A stretch of 64,000 nt of DNA from Weeksellaceae bacterium (GCA_949788275.1 OX460916.1:868001-932000); one strand, 5' to 3'; shown: positions 18,313 through 27,146, counted from the stretch's first letter. Numbers and translations are program-made. Notes: a model not told the origin generated them from the sequence alone.

Positions 18313-19209
18313 ATGAAAAATAGTTTATTACTCCTGGTTTTTGCGCTATGCCATTTGGTAAATGCTCAAAACAAAGATTTTACATTGGGTGTTGTTTTAC
18401 CTGCCCCATCAGCTAAATTAACCGAAAGTGCCCTGCATAAATTAGAAACAAAATTTATTACGGTTCTTAATAAAAATACCGAATTACAGTACGGATTTTC
18501 AAATGATATTGTGATTACGCCACGTATTAATGTGGAAGAAAGCAGTATGGTACAAGGTGGTTTAGAGAATATTGCTGTTGTAAAATTAGAAATAACTTAC
18601 CTTATAAAGCAACTGTCTTCTACCGAAAGTTTTGGTAGCTTAACGAAGCGCTACACGGGTAGTGGTAAAAATGAGTCGTTAGCGATTGCCAATGCGTTTT
18701 CGCAAATAAAAAGCAACGACAAGGCTTTACAGGATTTCTTAAGCGAAGCGAAGCAGAATATTTATTCGTATTACAATCAGAATTGCCAAAAAGTTCTTAC
18801 AAAAGCCGCAAATATGGCTCAACTTAATGATCATGAACAAGCCATTAGTTTAGCCCAATCAATTCCAGATACGGGTAATAGTTGTTATGCCACTGCTCAG
18901 CAAAAATCCATCGAATACTATGCATCGTATCAAAAGAAATTATGCACCAAGAATATGGCCAATGCGAAAGCTGAAATAGCAGCTAACAATTTTGAACAGG
19001 CTTTGTATTATTTAGATATGATTGATCCTAGCTCTACGTGTTTTGCCGAAGTAGATAAACTTATTGCACAATTATCGACCAAAGTAGATCGTAAAGAAAA
19101 GCAAGCCTTAGATGCTGAGAATATTCGTCTAAAAGCCATGCAAGAAATATCAAAAGCGTATTTTCAAAATGCTATTCAAACAACAACCTACAGCATTATC
19201 TTAAAATAA
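18313..19209 (+). CDS. Exported repeat-containing protein of the CsgG-like operon, unknown function
   Basis: 298 residues, begins one base after the previous stop codon, signal peptide residues 1-18 (LVNAQ). Residues 20-150 look like a CsgG/LPP20-type alpha-beta domain (FTLGVVLPAP; IAVVKLEITYLIKQLSS). Residues 155-280 are helical with two TPR-like units that each end in a Cys-containing turn: AISLAQSIPDTGNSC and ALYYLDMIDPSSTC. The mature part has five Cys, unusual for this operon. No family is recognised. Taken with its neighbours it may form part of an envelope assembly that combines CsgG-type rings with a TPR component. Confidence 0.65.
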   Translation: MKNSLLLLVFALCHLVNAQNKDFTLGVVLPAPSAKLTESALHKLETKFITVLNKNTELQYGFSNDIVITPRINVEESSMVQGGLENIAVVKLEITYLIKQLSSTESFGSLTKRYTGSGKNESLAIANAFSQIKSNDKALQDFLSEAKQNIYSYYNQNCQKVLTKAANMAQLNDHEQAISLAQSIPDTGNSCYATAQQKSIEYYASYQKKLCTKNMANAKAEIAANNFEQALYYLDMIDPSSTCFAEVDKLIAQLSTKVDRKEKQALDAENIRLKAMQEISKAYFQNAIQTTTYSIILK

Positions 19210-19231
19210 CGCATATTTTAATACCGTATAC

Positions 19232-19271
19232 AAAAACGTTAAGTAGACTAGTCTATTTAACGTTTTTTTTT
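19232..19271 (+). terminator. Terminator of the csgG-like operon
   Basis: AAACGTTAAGTAGA pairs with TCTATTTAACGTTT (14 bp, one G-T pair, CTAG loop) and runs into a T-run up to 19271. Confidence 0.85.
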
Positions 19272-19365
19272 ATGCATGCTTTATGGCTATAAAAATTGAA
19301 AATTGATGGGCATCCTAAACCTGAAAGTCTTATTTTTGGTTTTTATAAACTAGAAACAAAAAGAA

Positions 19366-19800
19366 ATGGGTGTTGCCGAATTATTATTAAAAAAGAAAGA
19401 AGAATTAGCCGCTAAAAACTTGGCCGAAGGCTTAGCCTTTATGGAGGAAAATGCCAAACAACCAGGTGTTGTTACAACAGAGAGTGGATTGCAGTACGAA
19501 ATTATGGTAGAAGGAGAGGGCTTAAAACCCGCCTTAGAAGACACCGTTTTGTGCCATTATCATGGAACCAACTTAGCGGGTGAAGTGTTTGATAGTTCGG
19601 TTCAACGTAAGAAACCAGCGGCATTTCCGTTAAACAAAGTTATTAAAGGATGGACGGAAGCGCTTCAGTTAATGCCCGTAGGTAGTAAATGGAAGCTAAC
19701 CATACCTGCTCATTTAGCCTATAAAAAAGAACAAATCTCAAAGGAATTAGGGCCAAACAGCACCCTTGTTTTCGAAGTCGAATTAATGGGAATTTTATAA
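19366..19800 (+). CDS. Cytoplasmic FKBP-type peptidyl-prolyl cis-trans isomerase
   Basis: 144 residues. A short helical N-terminus (residues 1-35) precedes one FKBP domain (about 38-144): VTTESGLQYEIMVEGEG, DTVLCHYHGTNLAGEVFDSS, VIKGWTEALQLMPVGSKWKLTIP, and LVFEVELMGI at the end. The residues that line the FKBP pocket (Tyr, Asp, Phe, Val-Ile, Trp) are present. It has no signal peptide, so it should act on proline bonds of cytosolic proteins, unlike the exported Mip-type relatives it resembles. Single-gene unit between the csgG-like operon terminator and element copy 3. Confidence 0.9.
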   Translation: MGVAELLLKKKEELAAKNLAEGLAFMEENAKQPGVVTTESGLQYEIMVEGEGLKPALEDTVLCHYHGTNLAGEVFDSSVQRKKPAAFPLNKVIKGWTEALQLMPVGSKWKLTIPAHLAYKKEQISKELGPNSTLVFEVELMGIL

Positions 19801-19893
19801 TCCGATTTTTTTAAGCAAATTAGCGTATACATTGAAATTGAGTGTACAGAAGGAAATTCAGTTGTCATTTTAGAATCATTTTTAAAATTTTTA

Positions 19894-20014
19894 GGCGTTC
19901 CCTTTCGTTGTTGTTGACAAAAACAACAACGAAAGGTCGGGCTTTCCGCACTCGCTTTTCTGCTTCGTTTTACTTCGCACAAAAGCTCAAACAGATGCTT
20001 CAATCCCTAACGCA
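19894..20014 (+). repeat. Interspersed structured element, copy 3 (subtype B, long second helix)
   Basis: Outer helix GCGTT (19895-19899) / AACGC (20009-20013). The second helix is a perfect 15-bp stem (19901-19915 with 19922-19936) built on a GTT repeat. The third helix is GCTTTT/AAAAGC (19954-19959 with 19981-19986). Conserved parts are CGGGCTTTCCGCACTCGC and GCTCAAACAGATGCT, with the end CAATCCCTAACGCA. A short ORF can be read through it but is not supported as coding. Confidence 0.7.
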
Positions 20015-20076
20015 AATCCTATTGCATTGAAAAATAATCCATGAGTCCACTCATTCATTCCCTTATCTTATTTCCC

Positions 20077-20571
20077 ATGAATAAACCATTCCCTCCTTCT
20101 TTAGAACAGCTAATAAACTTCTTTACTGAACATTTTCAACAAACCCTAACCCATCTCGTAAAAGAGGAGGAAAGCGCTGCTTACGATGCGTATCAGTTCC
20201 GCTTAAACAAGCAGTATGGTCTTTACCGACATGCCAAAATCACCCCCAAAAAAATAGGGCAGTTCGTTACCTTATGGAACCGCAATGCCGAAGGAATTAC
20301 ACAGCCATTTAACGAAAATGATGCCGTTGATTGGGTCATTATTTCTGCTGAGCATGAAGAACAGTGGGGATTTTTTCTATTTCCCAAAGCCGTTCTCGTT
20401 CAGCATAAAATTTTACGGACTTCTGTTGCAGATGGGAAACGAGGGTTTCGGATTTATCCCCCGTGGGATGCAGCCGAAAATGCCCAAGCAAAGAAAACCC
20501 AAGCTTGGCAATTACGCTATTTTCTAGGGGAGAATACGCTAGACGCTTTCCATAAAATTTTTGCTCAATAA
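20077..20571 (+). CDS. MepB family protein
   Basis: About 165 residues, cytosolic. It matches the MepB family by EESAAYDAYQFRLN, KITPKKIGQFVTLWNRN, DWVIISAEHEEQWGFFLFPK and GKRGFRIYPPWD, which are typical family blocks. MepB is named from the staphylococcal mepRAB locus; its function is not known, and no MATE pump (MepA) or MarR regulator (MepR) is next to it here. An in-frame ATG at 20041 would add 12 residues; the one at 20077 gives the more usual N-terminus, but this choice is not certain. The gene starts just after element copy 3. Confidence 0.8.
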   Translation: MNKPFPPSLEQLINFFTEHFQQTLTHLVKEEESAAYDAYQFRLNKQYGLYRHAKITPKKIGQFVTLWNRNAEGITQPFNENDAVDWVIISAEHEEQWGFFLFPKAVLVQHKILRTSVADGKRGFRIYPPWDAAENAQAKKTQAWQLRYFLGENTLDAFHKIFAQ

Positions 20572-20580
20572 ATAAAAATA

Positions 20581-20635
20581 CAAAAGCCTTCTAAAATAAC
20601 CAAAGTCTTCGAACTCGTTATTTAGAAAGCTTTTG
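20581..20635. terminator. Inverted repeat between convergent mepB and dapA-like genes
   Basis: CAAAAGCCTTCTAAAATAAC pairs with GTTATTTAGAAAGCTTTTG with one bulged base. It sits between the two convergent stop codons and can end both transcripts. The T-runs are short. Confidence 0.55.
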
Positions 20636-20659
20636 CGTATGTATAGAAAAACAGTTCAA

Positions 20660-21559
20660 CTAGGGATGAAACATCTTTTGATGGCATTGGTCGAGCAAGC
20701 GTTTTAATTCGTCTTTTTCATCGGTATTCAATGGAAGGAGTGGCGCGCGTAAATACCCAGCCTCTTCATTCATTAATTCCAAGCCAGCCTTCACTACCCG
20801 AGGTAATCCTTTTGCAACCATAAATTGAAGGAGTTCGACCTGGTGATAGAAAACCTTTTGTGCGCGTTGCAAGTTATTCTTCTCTAGGGCAGAAAATAAA
20901 TCGGTGGTTAAATGCGGAATCAGATTGGGTGCAGCAGTACACCAACCGCTAGCTCCTGCTGTAAGAGCACCAAGCGCTAAATGATTCGCTCCATTAAACA
21001 AGCGTATATCTTCGCCCAATTGCTTTCGAAGGGTGTACATGCGTTGAATATCGCCGGTACTCTCCTTGATCATAGCAACATTGGTGAGGGTTAATAAGCG
21101 CATTAAAAGCGCAGGCGACATATCTACACCTCCTGTTGCAGGATTATTATAAACCATGATAGGAATCGAGATGGAGGCATCAATGGTTTTAAAATGGGTG
21201 TAAATTTCTTCATCGGTTAGTTTCCAATAGCTCATCGGAATAATCATTACTGCATCAGCACCTGCTTTTTCTGCAAATTGGGCTTCGCTTACGGTGTCGG
21301 CTGTGGTTAGATTCGAAACACCAATGACAACGGGCATTCGTCCTGCGACCTGTTCTATACAAGCGCTGGCAACAGCACGTTTCTCTTCTTGGGTTAAATA
21401 AGGTAAAACACCTGTACTTCCCAACGGTGCTATTCCATGGGATCCCGATTTAACCAATCGTTCAACTAAGCGCTTAAATAAAGGAATATCAACCTTATCG
21501 TCTTTGGTAAAAGGGGTAATGGGATAAGCAATTACACCCTTTATATATTCATTGTTCAT
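20660..21559 (-). CDS. Dihydrodipicolinate synthase (DapA) family lyase/aldolase
   Basis: 299 residues, class I aldolase of the DapA/NanA superfamily. The Schiff-base Lys165 in AMIKESTGD and Tyr137 in MVYNNPATG are in place. The dapA-type substrate motif GTTGE is changed to GSTGV (residues 47-51), losing the Glu, so lysine synthesis is not the likely role. The protein is more likely a pyruvate-dependent aldolase or a dehydratase acting on another 2-oxo acid. It is co-transcribed with a cupin protein 32 bp upstream and is divergent from a MocR-type regulator, which points to an inducible catabolic unit. The true substrate cannot be read from the sequence. Confidence 0.85.
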   Translation of the reverse strand: MNNEYIKGVIAYPITPFTKDDKVDIPLFKRLVERLVKSGSHGIAPLGSTGVLPYLTQEEKRAVASACIEQVAGRMPVVIGVSNLTTADTVSEAQFAEKAGADAVMIIPMSYWKLTDEEIYTHFKTIDASISIPIMVYNNPATGGVDMSPALLMRLLTLTNVAMIKESTGDIQRMYTLRKQLGEDIRLFNGANHLALGALTAGASGWCTAAPNLIPHLTTDLFSALEKNNLQRAQKVFYHQVELLQFMVAKGLPRVVKAGLELMNEEAGYLRAPLLPLNTDEKDELKRLLDQCHQKMFHP

Positions 21560-21591
21560 TTGAGTTTGTTTTTAAGTTATGCATGATGTTT

Positions 21592-22050
21592 TTATAAATC
21601 GCGGCCTTCTTCTTCGCGTAAGGCTACGCCCAGGTTTTGTAATTGAGGAGCGTTTTCACAGGCTATGTATTTAGCTGGAACAGTATCGCTCATATTCTGA
21701 TGGCGATGCCATGCCCATGAGGGAATGTAAACGGCATCCCCTGCTTCCCATTCTACACGTTCGCCTTCCACTTCTGTCCAGCCTTTCCCTTCCACAACAA
21801 AAAGAACTGTTTCATAGGTATGGCGGTGACGATTGGTTAATTGGTCTGGTAATAGACCTCCAATGGTCATACTGACATTTTTACTGGGTAAATCGACAAA
21901 GAAAACAGGGTGTTTTCGCTCTTCAGAAAACTGACTATGAACGCCGGCATCTTCTACGTTTTTATGAATTAACTTGGCTGGTTTCACATACGTTGGACGT
22001 GCAAACGTTTCGTGAAAATCTTTTGAACTAAATTGTTTTTTTTCCATCAT
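21592..22050 (-). CDS. Cupin domain protein
   Basis: About 153 residues (start MMEKKQFSSKDF; an ATG at 22086 would add 12 residues). Single cupin fold: motif 1 is HRHTYETVLFVVEGKGWTEVEGE, with two His and a Glu as metal ligands. Motif 2 is DAVYIPSWAWHRHQNMS, with the third His. The fold binds a divalent metal and may be an oxygenase, isomerase or sensor. It is the first gene of the operon with the DapA-like lyase and faces the mocR-like gene across a 95-bp region with a dyad. Confidence 0.8.
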   Translation of the reverse strand: MMEKKQFSSKDFHETFARPTYVKPAKLIHKNVEDAGVHSQFSEERKHPVFFVDLPSKNVSMTIGGLLPDQLTNRHRHTYETVLFVVEGKGWTEVEGERVEWEAGDAVYIPSWAWHRHQNMSDTVPAKYIACENAPQLQNLGVALREEEGRDL

Positions 22051-22100
22051 TTTATTTTTTAAAGGGTTATATAAATTGTTTATCAAAAGTATTGTAAGTT

Positions 22101-22144
22101 TGGACTAGGTAACTAATACAGATTTAATAATATATACTAGTCCA
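22101..22144. promoter_or_regulatory. Candidate operator between cupin/dapA-like operon and mocR-like gene
   Basis: TGGACTAG (22101-22108) and CTAGTCCA (22137-22144) form a perfect 8-bp inverted repeat 28 bp apart in the divergent promoter region. The right arm touches the mocR-like start codon at 22146, which would suit autoregulation. Confidence 0.5.
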
Positions 22145-22145
22145 G

Positions 22146-23579
22146 ATGATACGACCATGGAACCTAACAGTTCATTTAGACACCGCTTCTGATCAAGCGC
22201 TTTATGTACAAATTGCAGACGCCATTATTGTTGATATTCGTTCTGGTCGTTTGAAAAGTGGAGATGCTCTACCGGGTAGTCGAATTTTAGCCAAACAACT
22301 ACAGGTGAATAGAAATACAGTGGTAGAAGCTTTAAATGTCTTGTTAAACGAAGAATGGCTCATTGCCAAAGAGCGGAAAGGAACCTTTGTCGCTCATCAT
22401 TTACCCTTTCAACGATCGAATCGAAAGGGGCAATTGGTGGAGGAAATAGCCGTTCCCAAGTCGGTTGATCGAATTCGTTTCGACGATGGTCATCCTGATA
22501 GTCGTTTGGCTCCCATTGTTGAGTTAGCAAGGGCTTATCGTCAAATATTTAATCGAAAAGCGAAATGGCAAATGATGGGGTATACCCATCCCTTAGGTGA
22601 TGAGGAATTTCGGCGAGCAATTGCGCAAATGCTCAATCACCAACGGGGTATGCAGGTGATGGAAAAGCAGATTTGCATCACCAGAGGAAGTCAAATGGCC
22701 ATGTACCTCGTTGCTCAATGTTTATTTAAAAAGGGAGATTATGTTATCGTTGAAAACCCAGGATATCAACCCGCATGGCGTGCTTTTGAACAGGCCGGGG
22801 CACATTTACTTCCTGTTCAGGTTGATCGCGAAGGAATTCGAGTAGAGGAGGTGGAAGCCTATCTTCAAAAATACGATACCATTAAGGCTTTATACACCAC
22901 ACCACACCATCAATACCCCACAACAGTGACCATGAGTAGGCAACGACGCCAAGAACTTATTCGTTTATCGAATGAAAAAGGGTTTCATCTTATTGAAGAT
23001 GATTACGATAATGAGTTCCATTTTGGTTATCGCCCTATTTTACCCCTGGCGAGTTATGCCGAAGCGAAACATGTGATCTATATTGGAACGATGAGTAAAG
23101 TGGTTGCACCAGCATTGCGTATAGGCTTTTTAGTTGGTCGTGATGAGCTGATTGAACAAGTTGGTGATTTACGAAAGATTATTGATGTTCAAGGAGATAC
23201 GATTATGGAGCAAGCTGTTTTACAATTGATTCAAGAAGGGACGATTAAACGTCATTTGAAAAAGGCGACAACACATTATAAAATAAAAAGGGATTTTATG
23301 GCTCAATTGTTAAACGAACATCTTCATGGTATCGTCGATTTTCAGATTCCCGATGGTGGAATGGCTTTTTGGATTGTTCCTCATTTGGCGATTAATTGGC
23401 GCAATGTTGCTAACGAATTAGCATTGAAAGGAATTCGAATTATTACACCCGATCAATACAGTCTTCCGCCCTATACCAATGGAATTCGATTGAGTTATGG
23501 TTCGCTCTCTGAAGATCGGTTAACCGAAGGTGTGGTGGCTTTGGCTCATGCATTGAAAGCAGAATTAAGTAGGGTGTAG
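22146..23579 (+). CDS. MocR/GabR-type regulator (GntR winged helix fused to aminotransferase domain)
   Basis: 477 residues. Residues 1-80 are a GntR winged helix (YVQIADAIIVDIRSGRLKSGDALPGSR, LQVNRNTVVEALNVL). The remainder is a fold-type I aminotransferase domain with the PLP Lys at about residue 318 (GTMSKVVAPALRIG), the Asp/Tyr pocket IEDDYDNEFHF and the turn TTPHHQYPTTVTMS. MocR proteins use PLP or its adducts with amines as effectors and usually activate a neighbouring gene while repressing themselves. The adjacent divergent cupin/DapA-like operon is the evident target. Confidence 0.93.
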   Translation: MIRPWNLTVHLDTASDQALYVQIADAIIVDIRSGRLKSGDALPGSRILAKQLQVNRNTVVEALNVLLNEEWLIAKERKGTFVAHHLPFQRSNRKGQLVEEIAVPKSVDRIRFDDGHPDSRLAPIVELARAYRQIFNRKAKWQMMGYTHPLGDEEFRRAIAQMLNHQRGMQVMEKQICITRGSQMAMYLVAQCLFKKGDYVIVENPGYQPAWRAFEQAGAHLLPVQVDREGIRVEEVEAYLQKYDTIKALYTTPHHQYPTTVTMSRQRRQELIRLSNEKGFHLIEDDYDNEFHFGYRPILPLASYAEAKHVIYIGTMSKVVAPALRIGFLVGRDELIEQVGDLRKIIDVQGDTIMEQAVLQLIQEGTIKRHLKKATTHYKIKRDFMAQLLNEHLHGIVDFQIPDGGMAFWIVPHLAINWRNVANELALKGIRIITPDQYSLPPYTNGIRLSYGSLSEDRLTEGVVALAHALKAELSRV

Positions 23580-23750
23580 TGGAGATCAATGTTTGTTGTT
23601 CAGTTGGTTGAATTTGCGATTTAGCTCGAATTAATTTTAATTGTAAGAATTTTTAACTTATTTTTAGTTAAACATCTAACTGTTAGTTTGTTGTGTTTTT
23701 TAAACATGTTTCTAACGGGACGGGGTTTTATTGCTCTAAAAAATAAGGTT

Positions 23751-24620
23751 ATGGAACAACGCTCTATCATTACCCAAAAAGGACATTCAATTGCCGCGCA
23801 TTTATTTATTCCTGAAGGTATCATTCTTGGTGAAACCATTCTTGTGGTTTCGGCCAATGGGGTGAAACAATCATTTTATGAGCCAATAGCTACCTACTTT
23901 TCACAGCAAGGCTATCATGTAGTGACGTTTGATTATACCGGTATTGGTAAATCGCTCTCCCGCCCTTTAAAAGAGGAAACAACGACGGCTTATGAATGGG
24001 CAAATAACGATTTAGAGGCGATGATTCAATGGGCTTTAAAACGAGATCATTCATCTAAAATTCATCTCATGGGGCACAGCATTGGTGGTCAAATCATCGG
24101 TTTAGCCCCCAGTTCCAATAAGGCATCGAGCATTTTAATCATTGCATCACAATCAGGTTATTGGGGTTTTTGGCCCGGACTTAGTCGGTACCGCTATTGG
24201 GTCAATTGGACGGTTCTATTTCCTGTCTTACTGGGTGTTTTTAGGTATTTACCTTCAAAAAAAGTCATGGGCATGGAAAATCTTCCTCGGTATGTAGCTA
24301 AAGAATGGAGTGTTTGGTGCCGAAATAAAGATTATTTAATTGGTGAAATCGATGCATCAAAACGCTTTTATTCAACCATTCAAAGTCCGCTCTATGCCTT
24401 TAGCATCGATGACGATTCTTTGGCACCGAAAGCCGCCGTTGATTGGATGGCGGCCCAATACCATAATTGTTATGTGAAAAGAATTCATTTAACTCCAGCG
24501 GACTATCAAGTCAAAAAAATCGGTCATTTTGGTCTCTTTAGGCCTCATTTTAAAGACCTTATTTGGCCCCTATTTCTTGACGCCTTGCAAAATAAGATGG
24601 TGAAAGAAAATGTTTCCTAA
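23751..24620 (+). CDS. Alpha/beta hydrolase
   Basis: 289 residues from MEQRSIITQKGHSI. The upstream in-frame ATG at 23688 is in a non-domain region with little support. The nucleophile elbow is MGHSIGGQ, and the oxyanion segment is VVSANGVKQSFYEPIA. The fold follows the serine aminopeptidase/hydrolase_4 type (VVTFDYTGIGKSLSR, then AYEWANNDLEAMIQWAL). The Asp DDDSLAP and the His in KKIGHFGLFRP complete the triad. Bacteroidota relatives are annotated as predicted hydrolases without a known substrate. A short hydrophobic stretch (YWVNWTVLFPVLLGVF) may touch the membrane. Confidence 0.82.
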   Translation: MEQRSIITQKGHSIAAHLFIPEGIILGETILVVSANGVKQSFYEPIATYFSQQGYHVVTFDYTGIGKSLSRPLKEETTTAYEWANNDLEAMIQWALKRDHSSKIHLMGHSIGGQIIGLAPSSNKASSILIIASQSGYWGFWPGLSRYRYWVNWTVLFPVLLGVFRYLPSKKVMGMENLPRYVAKEWSVWCRNKDYLIGEIDASKRFYSTIQSPLYAFSIDDDSLAPKAAVDWMAAQYHNCYVKRIHLTPADYQVKKIGHFGLFRPHFKDLIWPLFLDALQNKMVKENVS

Positions 24621-24693
24621 GCAGGGGATTCTTCTATGTAGTTCTTATACCGTATAATTTCCGTATTTTTATCCATTCACTTAAAATTATCCT

Positions 24694-26091
24694 ATGTTAA
24701 GATCCTTATTTCTATTCTTACTTACTTTTTTTGTCCCATTTTCTTTTGCCCAGAATCACGCCTATGAAACGGCTATAAATTCTTTTAAAGAGGCCTATAA
24801 CGAAGGGGATTATGAGAAAGTATTTCATCAGTTTTCTGAACCTATGCAGCAGGTGTTGTCTTTGGATAAAACCAAAGAATTTTTAGACCATCTTCAACAA
24901 CAACACGGAAAGATTCAAACGACTAAATTCACTTCCTTCCAAGAAGGATCTTATGCGAGTTACGAAACAACTTTTGATAATGGTGTCTTAGCATTGAATG
25001 TTTCGCTTGATGATGCTAAAAAAATGAATGGATTATACATTCAGCCTTTTGTTCAAGAGATTAATAAAACCATTAACGCTTTAACTCAATTGCCTGATCA
25101 TCAGGTGGAAATTATCTTTAACTCCGTGAGGGCATTTCCAAATAACACACAATTGTCTATAGCTGTAATTGAAAATTCGAAAATTTCTTATTATGGGGTA
25201 CTTAAAGTGAATGATAGTGTAAAGACCCTATCGAATAAAAGAGATCATTTTGAAATAGGTTCCATTACCAAGGTATTTACCGCAACGGTTTTAGCTGAAC
25301 TAGTCGCCAAGAAAAAATTGGCTTTAAGTGATCCGATCAATCCCTATTTCAATGAACCGTTTAAAAGTGGACCGAATGTTTCTTTTCTAACATTGGCTAA
25401 TCACACGTCTGGTTTTCCTCGCTTACCACTTAACGTAGATATGGCAACGATTGATCAAACCAATCCGTATAAAGATTATTTAGAACGTGATTTAATAGAA
25501 GGTGTTGACCATTTAAAAGGTTTTAGTGAATTGAAAAACAAATATGATTATTCCAATTTTGGCGCTGCTATTTTAGGCTATACCATGGGGAAATCTCAGC
25601 ATTCCACTTATTTAAATCTACTTCAGAAAACGGTCTTAAATCGCTATGGTTTAAAGAATACATTTACGTCTTCTAAAGGCATTGATTCATTGGTGAAAGG
25701 ACTTGATGCCGAAGGCAAGGAGACGAGTAACTGGGACTTTGATGTTCTGTTTCCTGGAGGTGGATTAGTATCCACGGTGGAAGATTTATCGACATTCGCT
25801 TTGGCCCAGTTTAAACCAAAAAATAAAGCACTTGCACTGACTCGCATTCCAACGCATACCATTTCGAAAAGTTTGTTTATCGGTTTAGGTTGGCATATTT
25901 CGGTTGAAGAATCGGGAAAAACTTACGTATGGCATAACGGTGGTACAGGTGGTTATACGTCCTTAATGGCATTGGATATAAACAATCAGAATGGGATTAT
26001 TATCTTATCGAATGTTTCAGGATACAGTCCCAATATGGGGAACATTGACCAAATGGGATTTGCATTACTGGGAGAATTGAAAAAGAAATAA
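24694..26091 (+). CDS. Exported serine beta-lactamase-like hydrolase with N-terminal DUF3887-like domain
   Basis: 465 residues with a signal peptide (residues 1-19, PFSFAQ). Residues 20-130 form a DUF3887-like alpha-beta domain. Residues 140-465 are a class C beta-lactamase/penicillin-binding fold: S-x-x-K is SITK (Ser190, Lys193), Y-x-N is YSN in KYDYSNFGAAILGY, and the KTG-equivalent box is HNGGTGG (His414). This set of motifs occurs in AmpC relatives, D-Ala peptidases and esterases. The presence of HNG instead of KTG argues more for a peptidase/esterase than for true AmpC resistance. It acts in the periplasm or outside. Confidence 0.88.
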   Translation: MLRSLFLFLLTFFVPFSFAQNHAYETAINSFKEAYNEGDYEKVFHQFSEPMQQVLSLDKTKEFLDHLQQQHGKIQTTKFTSFQEGSYASYETTFDNGVLALNVSLDDAKKMNGLYIQPFVQEINKTINALTQLPDHQVEIIFNSVRAFPNNTQLSIAVIENSKISYYGVLKVNDSVKTLSNKRDHFEIGSITKVFTATVLAELVAKKKLALSDPINPYFNEPFKSGPNVSFLTLANHTSGFPRLPLNVDMATIDQTNPYKDYLERDLIEGVDHLKGFSELKNKYDYSNFGAAILGYTMGKSQHSTYLNLLQKTVLNRYGLKNTFTSSKGIDSLVKGLDAEGKETSNWDFDVLFPGGGLVSTVEDLSTFALAQFKPKNKALALTRIPTHTISKSLFIGLGWHISVEESGKTYVWHNGGTGGYTSLMALDINNQNGIIILSNVSGYSPNMGNIDQMGFALLGELKKK

Positions 26092-26115
26092 TACCAACTA
26101 AAAACGGGGCTTATA

Positions 26116-26153
26116 CCTTAAAAACCAAATCGTAGTTGATTTGGTTTTTAAGG
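26116..26153. terminator. Strong hairpin between convergent genes
   Basis: Perfect 16-bp stem CCTTAAAAACCAAATC / GATTTGGTTTTTAAGG with a GTAGTT loop, between the beta-lactamase-like gene and the convergent SDR gene. No long T-run follows, but its place and strength suggest shared termination. Confidence 0.65.
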
Positions 26154-26173
26154 TTTCAGTGGATCGGATGTGT

Positions 26174-26950
26174 TTATTTATTGACAATTGATGACGTTCT
26201 TATTCTCGGAAAACCACCATCGACAAATAGTTCGGTTCCATGGATATACGATGATTCATCTGAAGCTAAAAAACTAACCACAGAGGCAATCTCCGCTGCA
26301 TGACCAAATCGATCTAAGGGTAAGTTGGGAACAATTGAATCAACGAATGCTTTTATTTGTTGGGCGTTAAGATTCGACCGATCGAAATAATTGGTTTGAA
26401 TAGGACCTGGGCTCACGCCATTTACGCGAATTCCTTTTGGACCTAACTCTGCTGCGAAATTTTTTACAAACGATTGTACGCTCGCTTTAGCTGCAGAATA
26501 GAGCGATGAGTTCATCATTCCAAGTTCTGTAACAATGGATGTGTTTAAGATAATACTCCCACCTCTTTGCATAAGTGGTATGCTTTGCTGAACGGTAAAA
26601 AGTGCTCCTTTAACCAAAACATTAAATTGTTCATCGAATTGAGATTCTTTAATACGTTCTAAATCGTTGTAAATTCCATAGCCTGCGTTGACAAAAAGAG
26701 CGTCGATTTGGTCGGTTTTTTTTACGAGTTGATGATTAAGTTTCAAGAGATCGACCATGTTTCCAGCATCAGATACAAAACCTTCGCTACGATCACCCAA
26801 TTCGTTAATTGTTTGATTAATGGTCTTTTGGTTTCTCCCCGTAATAATAACACGAGCTCCTTGTAGAAGGCATTCCATTGCAGTCGCTTTTCCTATTCCA
26901 CTGGTTCCTCCAGTAATTAAAACTGTCTTGTTGTTTAATTTTCCATTCAT
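26174..26950 (-). CDS. Short-chain dehydrogenase/reductase
   Basis: 258 residues from MNGKLNNKTVLITGG; an ATG 16 codons upstream adds a segment not typical of the family. Classical SDR: cofactor motif TGGTSGIG, NAG motif in FVNAGYG, active site Ser in NTSIV and Tyr/Lys in YSAAK, and the PG motif VSPGPIQTNYF. ITGRN after the second strand favours NADP(H). The C-terminal ELFVDGGF motif is normal. It reduces or oxidises a small carbonyl or alcohol compound; the substrate cannot be told. Confidence 0.9.
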   Translation of the reverse strand: MNGKLNNKTVLITGGTSGIGKATAMECLLQGARVIITGRNQKTINQTINELGDRSEGFVSDAGNMVDLLKLNHQLVKKTDQIDALFVNAGYGIYNDLERIKESQFDEQFNVLVKGALFTVQQSIPLMQRGGSIILNTSIVTELGMMNSSLYSAAKASVQSFVKNFAAELGPKGIRVNGVSPGPIQTNYFDRSNLNAQQIKAFVDSIVPNLPLDRFGHAAEIASVVSFLASDESSYIHGTELFVDGGFPRIRTSSIVNK

Positions 26951-27146
26951 GGCTTTTTTTATCAAATCTAATCGATGGATTGGAGCGATAAAATCCATTT
27001 CTTGTGGAATTATGTTTAATTAAATTGATACGGTTATTGAATATACACTATTCATATACAAGTTTGTTTCAATTTCGTTTGTTCAGTTTTTTGAAGATCT
27101 TGAATGAAGGCTAAATTCGGAAAGAGTTGGTGGTTCGTCTACGATT

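Noticed and set aside
16573-19209. Curli secretion locus
   Set aside because: Only a CsgG-like protein is present; no curlin or CsgE/F genes are near.
19842-20030. Small protein gene inside element copy 3
   Set aside because: The reading frame is a by-product of the repeat; variation follows base pairing and not codons, and other copies break the frame.
24694-26091. AmpC beta-lactamase resistance gene
   Set aside because: SxxK and YxN are present, but KTG is HNG and the gene has an N-terminal DUF3887-like domain, more in line with a peptidase/esterase.
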